A stretch of 64,000 bases of DNA from positions 16,205 through 80,204 of the forward strand of contig JANQNF010000058.1 of NCBI GenBank assembly GCA_028279705.1, given 5' to 3'. Source of the stretch: an archaeon. GTDB taxonomy: Archaea; Aenigmatarchaeota; Aenigmatarchaeia; QMZP01; JAFGSV01. The notes beneath the pieces are model-generated. The model made no database searches. It had not been told where the DNA came from and saw nothing but the letters and a program-made list of their open reading frames with translations. Numbering within the stretch: the stretch's first letter is position 1; each line of letters starts with the position of its first letter. A program made the translations under genes and the position numbers. Positions 60,227-64,000 of the stretch are shown here, one piece after another.

Positions 60227-61359
60227 CTTCCCACCAACTTACTGAATATGTCCATATGCTTTCTTGCAGCCATCTTTTGTGTACAGTTTTCGGAAACAAA
60301 TTTTACTGCATTTTCACCAAGCTTCTTTCTCAGGGCGGGGTCATCTACAAGCGACTGGATATCATTTCTCAATGCCTGCATGTTTCTTGGCATGACCACG
60401 AGCCCAGTCTTCATGTGATCTACGGGTAAACCTATGTCAGTGACTACGCACGCGTTTCCAGCAGCCATTGCTTCGAGAAGCGATGTCGGGAGGCCTTCGG
60501 AAAAGGACGATATCACGTAAATGTCAGTCATCCCCAGGATATCCGGTATGTCGTGCCTGAATCCGGTGAAAATGACATCCTTTTCCATTCCCATGCCCCT
60601 GACGAGTTTTACAAGCATTTCCTCCTCAGGACCGGAACCCACCATGAGTATCTTGAACTTTCCTTTCAATCTGGAGCACGCCTTTAGCATGTAGTCGAGG
60701 CCCTTTACCGGAACGAACCTGGCGATAGTCGTTATCACAGTTTCATTACCAATACCCATTGATTTCTTCAACCCGCTACCCTTCCTTGAAAACTTGTCGA
60801 CGGGAAACCCGGTGAGTATCGCGTGCCCGTGGCGAAGTTTTAGACCAAAATGGTTCTGTGCATTCTTCTTTTCTCCCTCGGAGTGGAAGATGACGACAGA
60901 TGACCTCTTCAGCACAAAACGCTCAAGCGCGAAGAGCGCCTGTTTCAATGGAAACCTGTACTGCAAAAATCCGATTCCTGCGGGCCTGTAGACAGTCTTT
61001 TTCCCAAACAGCTTGCCGAGCTTGAGCGCCACCAGGCCAGAAATTATGCCATTTGAGTATATTATGTCCACGTCTTTCATGAAACCGATCGATGAAACAA
61101 ATGAAGCGAAGTTAAAGGAGGGGTTACGCAGCCACTTTCCTTTCAGCCATGGTACCCTGCAGACCGTTATGTTGCCCTTCTTTTCCAGCTTCTTCGTACC
61201 GCGAAACTTCCTTGTCATTATCACGAGTTCGCACAGTTTCGATAGTTCCGGTGCTAGATCATCTACGTAAGTTTCCATCCCGCCGCTAGGTATAGGATCG
61301 TCTCCCTTGTTGGTTCCGAAAGGATATTCCTTTGATCCTAATACCAATACTTTTACCAT
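60223..61359 (-). CDS. GT4 glycosyltransferase
   Basis: 378 residues. VKVLVLGSKEYPFGTNKGDDPIPSGGMETYV is condensed here: the SGGMETY loop is the acceptor-side Gly motif. VITTIARFVPVKGLDYMLKAC opens the donor domain. VISSFSEGLPTSLLEAMAAG is the ExxxxxxxE motif, followed by VVTDIGLPVDHM. First gene of a two-gene minus-strand operon with 59135, and the last glycan gene before housekeeping genes resume. Transcription start is close to the ATG at 61359. Confidence 0.9.
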   Translation of the reverse strand: MVKVLVLGSKEYPFGTNKGDDPIPSGGMETYVDDLAPELSKLCELVIMTRKFRGTKKLEKKGNITVCRVPWLKGKWLRNPSFNFASFVSSIGFMKDVDIIYSNGIISGLVALKLGKLFGKKTVYRPAGIGFLQYRFPLKQALFALERFVLKRSSVVIFHSEGEKKNAQNHFGLKLRHGHAILTGFPVDKFSRKGSGLKKSMGIGNETVITTIARFVPVKGLDYMLKACSRLKGKFKILMVGSGPEEEMLVKLVRGMGMEKDVIFTGFRHDIPDILGMTDIYVISSFSEGLPTSLLEAMAAGNACVVTDIGLPVDHMKTGLVVMPRNMQALRNDIQSLVDDPALRKKLGENAVKFVSENCTQKMAARKHMDIFSKLVGR

Positions 61360-61393
61360 AAGAAGAAGAATGGTAACAAAAATAAAAAAGGAA

Positions 61394-61717
61394 CTAGCCG
61401 TATTCTCTCCAGCTGTGCTTGCATTTGGTGCACCTGTAGAAGACTGTCGGCGCCTCGTCAGCGCTTCTCGTCTGCTGGACCCACCATACGGCTTCGTTGT
61501 GATTGCATGACGGGCATAGGACCTTGGTCTTTGGCAGCGTCTCCTGGTCGTTTTCGACTACCACTACACTGTCAAGCGGGCTCTTCTCCACTTTCTCTGA
61601 TATCCTGAGAGGTTTGTATTTGTCTGTCTTGTGACCACATTTCCTGCACACGAGCACCCTTTTACCGTCAACTTCCTGCGCTGTCAGTACCAGTTTACAC
61701 TTTGGACAAAATTCCAT
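61394..61717 (-). CDS. Archaeal transcription factor S (TFIIS/RPB9-like)
   Basis: 107 residues. The N-terminal zinc ribbon is MEFCPKCKLVLTAQE with VLVCRKCGHK. A linker (SPLDSVVVVENDQETLP) leads to the C-terminal TFIIS-type ribbon LCPSCNHNEAVWWVQQTRSADE and RCTKCKHSW. The RSADE sequence holds the acidic pair that reaches the polymerase active site to trigger transcript cleavage. GGAGGTTGAT precedes the ATG at 61717, a near-perfect ribosome binding site that rejects the longer in-frame start. The stop codon of the upstream signal peptidase overlaps this ATG by one base. Confidence 0.96.
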   Translation of the reverse strand: MEFCPKCKLVLTAQEVDGKRVLVCRKCGHKTDKYKPLRISEKVEKSPLDSVVVVENDQETLPKTKVLCPSCNHNEAVWWVQQTRSADEAPTVFYRCTKCKHSWREYG

Positions 61718-62202
61718 TAAATCAACCTCCTCCCGTAATATACCGCGGCTATAATTATACAGACCATTGATAAATATAAAACATTCGGTATTACATACTC
61801 GGTCACACCAATCTTCACCCACCCAAGAAACGGTACTATGAGCACAACTTTTCCATGTACATTGTCATACGGCACGTGGTATTCGAAGCTGAGCTGGCCA
61901 TTGTTGGCGTCTCCTTTGGTCTGGTACGTCCCGTCAGGGTTCATTTTCACTATCCTGTGGACTATTGGGATAGACCTTCCCTGTACAGAATATACCACTA
62001 TGTCGTCTACCTCGAGTTCGCCCGGGCCGACACCCTTCAGCGCAAGTATGTCACCTTTCTGGAAAACCGGTACCATGGAGTTTGATTCCACAGCGACTAC
62101 GGGCATGTCTGTCGAAAGTGCCAGTCCCATCCCCTGGTTTATGCCCCATGCGAGGGCTATTCCTATGATGATGTAGACAATAGTTTCCGTGTTACCTTCC
62201 AT
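61717..62202 (-). CDS. Type I signal peptidase (Sec11-like)
   Basis: 161 residues. An N-terminal membrane helix (VYIIIGIALAWGINQGMGLAL) precedes VVAVESNSMVPVFQKGD with nucleophile Ser42. IPIVHRIVKM supplies His82 and TYQTKGDANNG supplies Asp98, which is the Ser-His-Asp arrangement of archaeal and ER signal peptidases rather than the bacterial Ser-Lys pair. A second hydrophobic segment (LYLSMVCIIIAAVYYG) anchors the C-terminus. It would cleave signal peptides of Sec substrates, such as the surface protein next door. The ATG at 62202 is preferred to the in-frame 62244. Confidence 0.93.
   Translation of the reverse strand: MEGNTETIVYIIIGIALAWGINQGMGLALSTDMPVVAVESNSMVPVFQKGDILALKGVGPGELEVDDIVVYSVQGRSIPIVHRIVKMNPDGTYQTKGDANNGQLSFEYHVPYDNVHGKVVLIVPFLGWVKIGVTEYVIPNVLYLSMVCIIIAAVYYGRRLI
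61721..61730 (-). promoter_or_regulatory. Strong ribosome binding site of the transcription factor S gene
   Basis: GGAGGTTGAT, read on the minus strand, is a near-perfect complement of the archaeal 16S 3' end, 3 nt before the ATG at 61717. It lies inside the last codons of the signal peptidase gene, coupling the two. Confidence 0.7.
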
Positions 62203-62264
62203 TTTGTCACCGCACGTTACACATCGTGTTAACATTGAAGCCATGCATTAAAAAAGAAGTATAT

Positions 62265-62534
62265 TCACTTCCTGACCGCGCGGTCGAAAGCAGACTTGAA
62301 ATCCTTGGACCTGTCTATGATCATCTGTGCAGCGTCGCTTAGCGTCTTTTTCGGGTTCTTTGATTTCACGATCAGTTCCGGTGTCGAGAGATAAGGATGA
62401 TCTATGACGTATGATGCCTGCGAAGCCTTGGCTTCCCATGCATATTCTGTTAGTACGTTAAGAAGGGTGTGCGTTTCTCCGTGCACTTCCACACTTAACT
62501 TGTCTGGTGCAGAATCCAGTACCTTTAATTCCAT
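62265..62534 (-). CDS. rpoL: DNA-directed RNA polymerase subunit L (RpoL/Rpb11)
   Basis: 89 residues, the usual length. MELKVLDSAPDKLSVEVHGETHTLLNVLTEYA is summarised here by its key motif: EVHGETHTLLNVL, then SQASYVIDHPYLSTPELIV, both diagnostic of archaeal subunit L. In the RNA polymerase it pairs with subunit D as part of the assembly platform. It is 62 nt from the signal peptidase start on the same strand, with transcription factor S just beyond, giving a transcription/secretion housekeeping cluster. Confidence 0.93.
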   Translation of the reverse strand: MELKVLDSAPDKLSVEVHGETHTLLNVLTEYAWEAKASQASYVIDHPYLSTPELIVKSKNPKKTLSDAAQMIIDRSKDFKSAFDRAVRK

Positions 62535-62560
62535 AGACTAATTATACATCCAGTTGTTTT

Positions 62561-62568
62561 TATAAAAG
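62561..62568 (+). promoter_or_regulatory. TATA box of the surface-protein gene
   Basis: TATAAAAG is about 40 nt before the ATG at 62604. Transcription from about 62590 would include this ATG in the leader region. The in-frame ATG at 62661 would require a 70-nt leader. Confidence 0.5.
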
Positions 62569-62603
62569 TTACAGTCTGACAGTTCACGTTTAAACCGTTA
62601 GGC

Positions 62604-64000
62604 ATGAACCAATTTAAGACGGAAAAACAAAAAAGAACCATAATTGGGCTCGCGGTTTTAATGACACAGAAAAAAGCTATACAAAAGGCAGATATCAGTA
62701 TTATTTTCTCAGCATTACTTGTCATTTTCCCACTTTTCTATATAATATCGGTCTTCGGTGCGGGAATAGATGGAGTGTATCTTTCGTCTCCGGGTGACGG
62801 TAGCTGGGTTAACGGAACTAACGATACGATACAGTTCACTTTCAATTATACCGGGGAGAATGCCACTGCTTCATGTGAACTGTTCATAGATGGCACGGGT
62901 TATTATTTGAACGGGTCGGTGCCAAACGAAACAGAGACTGGAATGTACGCAAACGATACTCTCACCGAAGGCAGCCACACTTGGTACGTTAACTGTACCA
63001 ACGCCACAACGATCAATTCCACCACATGGACGCTCAACATAGACAGGACATCCCCGGCGGTCACACTCATCGCGCCACAGAATAACTTCAATACGAGCCA
63101 GTCTTCTGCGGATTTTCAGTTCAATGTGACAGATAGTGTTGCAAGCAGCCTCAACTGCTCGCTTTTCATCGATTCTGCGCTTGAAACTTACAACCAATCA
63201 ACTGACAACGCCACAGGCACGAACCTCACAGGAACGCTAACACAGGGTACAGGAAAGACGTGGACTATCAACTGCACCGATTCTTCCGGATTTTCCCACC
63301 AGCCGTCCACAAGAACGTTTAACGTTGATAGTACACCTCCACTACTCTCGATAACTTCCCCGCAGGTCACAAACTACAGTACGAACGAGACCCTCCAGTT
63401 GAATTATTCTGTTTCAGACAACTATCAGACAGATTCATGCTGGTATAATACGGGCGGTTCCAACACGACCTTATCTTCATGTGCAAATACCACGTTTAAC
63501 GTGTCCGGCGAGGGACCCTTCATGGTTTACGTCTATGCCAACGATTCACTAGGAAACATCAATAATACAGAGTCGGTAGCTTTCGACGTTGACCTGACGG
63601 ATCCGAATGCATCGTTTGGTGCAAATCCCACTGAAAACTCCAACGAGAGCTCGGCCACCGTGACCTTTGAACTGAGCTGCCATGACAATACTGGTGTTGG
63701 CAGCGTACAGTTATGGTCCAATTGGTCGGGTTCCTGGACTGCCAACCGGACCAATTCGTCATATTTTAATGACACTACGTGGTCTGTCCAGGTTTCCGGT
63801 ATAGCTCAGGGTTCGTGGTCATGGGGGGTTTACTGTAATGACACTTCCGGAAGAACAGACTGGTCGGACAGCAACAGAACGGTAAACATAGACACGTCAT
63901 CGCCTTCAGTTTCCATAACCTACCCGGCAAACACAACCTACTACAACACCACCCACTTCAACTTCTCTTCATCCGACACTAACCAGGACTCCTGCTGGTA
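62604..64000 (+). CDS. Large secreted or surface-anchored protein with Ig-like repeats and many N-glycosylation sequons (runs off the right edge)
   Basis: At least 465 residues with no stop before the window ends. A cytoplasmic start rich in Lys and Gln leads to one hydrophobic segment (ISIIFSALLVIFPLFYIISV), a signal peptide or anchor. Then follow Ig-like repeats whose boundaries carry IDRTSPAVTLIAPQ, VDSTPPLLSITSPQ, VDLTDPNASFGANP and IDTSSPSVSITYPA, spaced about 90-110 residues. Paired cysteines recur (SCELFID/VNCTN; NCSLFID/NCTD; SCW/SSCAN). By my count there are roughly 35 N-X-S/T sequons in the visible part. It is a likely acceptor of the glycans made by this window and a client of the Sec system. 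Start is 62604 or 62661. Confidence 0.85.
   Translation, partial: MNQFKTEKQKRTIIGLAVLMTQKKAIQKADISIIFSALLVIFPLFYIISVFGAGIDGVYLSSPGDGSWVNGTNDTIQFTFNYTGENATASCELFIDGTGYYLNGSVPNETETGMYANDTLTEGSHTWYVNCTNATTINSTTWTLNIDRTSPAVTLIAPQNNFNTSQSSADFQFNVTDSVASSLNCSLFIDSALETYNQSTDNATGTNLTGTLTQGTGKTWTINCTDSSGFSHQPSTRTFNVDSTPPLLSITSPQVTNYSTNETLQLNYSVSDNYQTDSCWYNTGGSNTTLSSCANTTFNVSGEGPFMVYVYANDSLGNINNTESVAFDVDLTDPNASFGANPTENSNESSATVTFELSCHDNTGVGSVQLWSNWSGSWTANRTNSSYFNDTTWSVQVSGIAQGSWSWGVYCNDTSGRTDWSDSNRTVNIDTSSPSVSITYPANTTYYNTTHFNFSSSDTNQDSCW

Noticed and set aside
1..64000. CRISPR arrays, tRNA and rRNA genes, and intact insertion sequences
   Set aside because: No regularly spaced repeats of CRISPR length, no cloverleaf with a recognisable TPsiC arm and no transposase motif were seen in reading both strands; short or divergent cases cannot be excluded without a covariance search.

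Overview
This window comes from an archaeon. The evidence is transcription factor S, RNA polymerase subunit L, an L10e-type ribosomal protein, an archaeal SecF-SecD pair, an archaeal HMG-CoA synthase/thiolase/DUF35 trio, a geranylgeranyl-reductase-like flavoprotein and a DUF1512 protein. Many genes have a TATA element about 25-30 nt before the start codon, or GGTGA/GGAGG-type ribosome binding sites. The lineage cannot be fixed by eye. The compact layout and the Ig-like, sequon-rich surface protein at the right edge would suit a DPANN-type or Altiarchaeota-like genome, but that is inference.

Layout. 1-13.2 kb is mostly housekeeping: a partial DegT aminotransferase, the mevalonate-entry trio (538-3160), an orphan acidic protein, a flavoprotein plus HTH pair, SecFD, DUF1512, a degenerate PEP-synthase-like protein and ribosomal protein L10e. 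From 13.2 to 61.4 kb almost every gene makes, activates, modifies, transfers or exports sugars. At 61.4-62.5 kb housekeeping resumes (transcription factor S, signal peptidase, RpoL). The window ends inside a large secreted protein with many N-glycosylation sequons, a plausible substrate for the glycan machinery.

The glycan region has recognisable cassettes. (a) 13.3-19.1 kb: a nucleotidyltransferase, a cupin, a GalE-like epimerase, and a UDP-sugar dehydrogenase in one operon with NAD synthase (NadE) and quinolinate phosphoribosyltransferase (NadC); upstream lies a protein fusing a ribbon-helix-helix DNA-binding domain to a sugar-nucleotidyltransferase domain. (b) 19.2-24.7 kb: a five-gene operon whose first three products (UDP-glucose dehydrogenase, UTP-glucose-1-phosphate uridylyltransferase, UDP-glucuronate decarboxylase) give a complete predicted route to UDP-xylose, followed by a cobalamin-type radical SAM enzyme and a flippase-like membrane protein. 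(c) 24.7-43.7 kb: glycosyltransferases, membrane GT-C enzymes, DegT aminotransferases, a formyltransferase-like protein, methyltransferases and two more cobalamin-type radical SAM enzymes. (d) 43.7-50.4 kb: two sialic/legionaminic-acid-type synthases, a cytidylyltransferase, a HAD protein, a Wzx-type flippase and a capsule-synthesis-like protein. (e) 50.5-61.4 kb: GT4 glycosyltransferases, a fourth cobalamin-type radical SAM enzyme, and an aminotransferase/dehydrogenase/acetyltransferase cassette of the kind that makes diacetamido-uronic or acetamido sugars.

The best candidates for something undescribed are the RHH-nucleotidyltransferase fusion with a cluster of TATTACT half-sites beside the next operon's promoter, the apparently catalytically dead PEP-synthase-like protein, and the four interspersed radical SAM paralogues. 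I saw no tRNA, rRNA, CRISPR array or transposase gene. No gene-free stretch exceeds 300 bases; the longest is 47285-47546.
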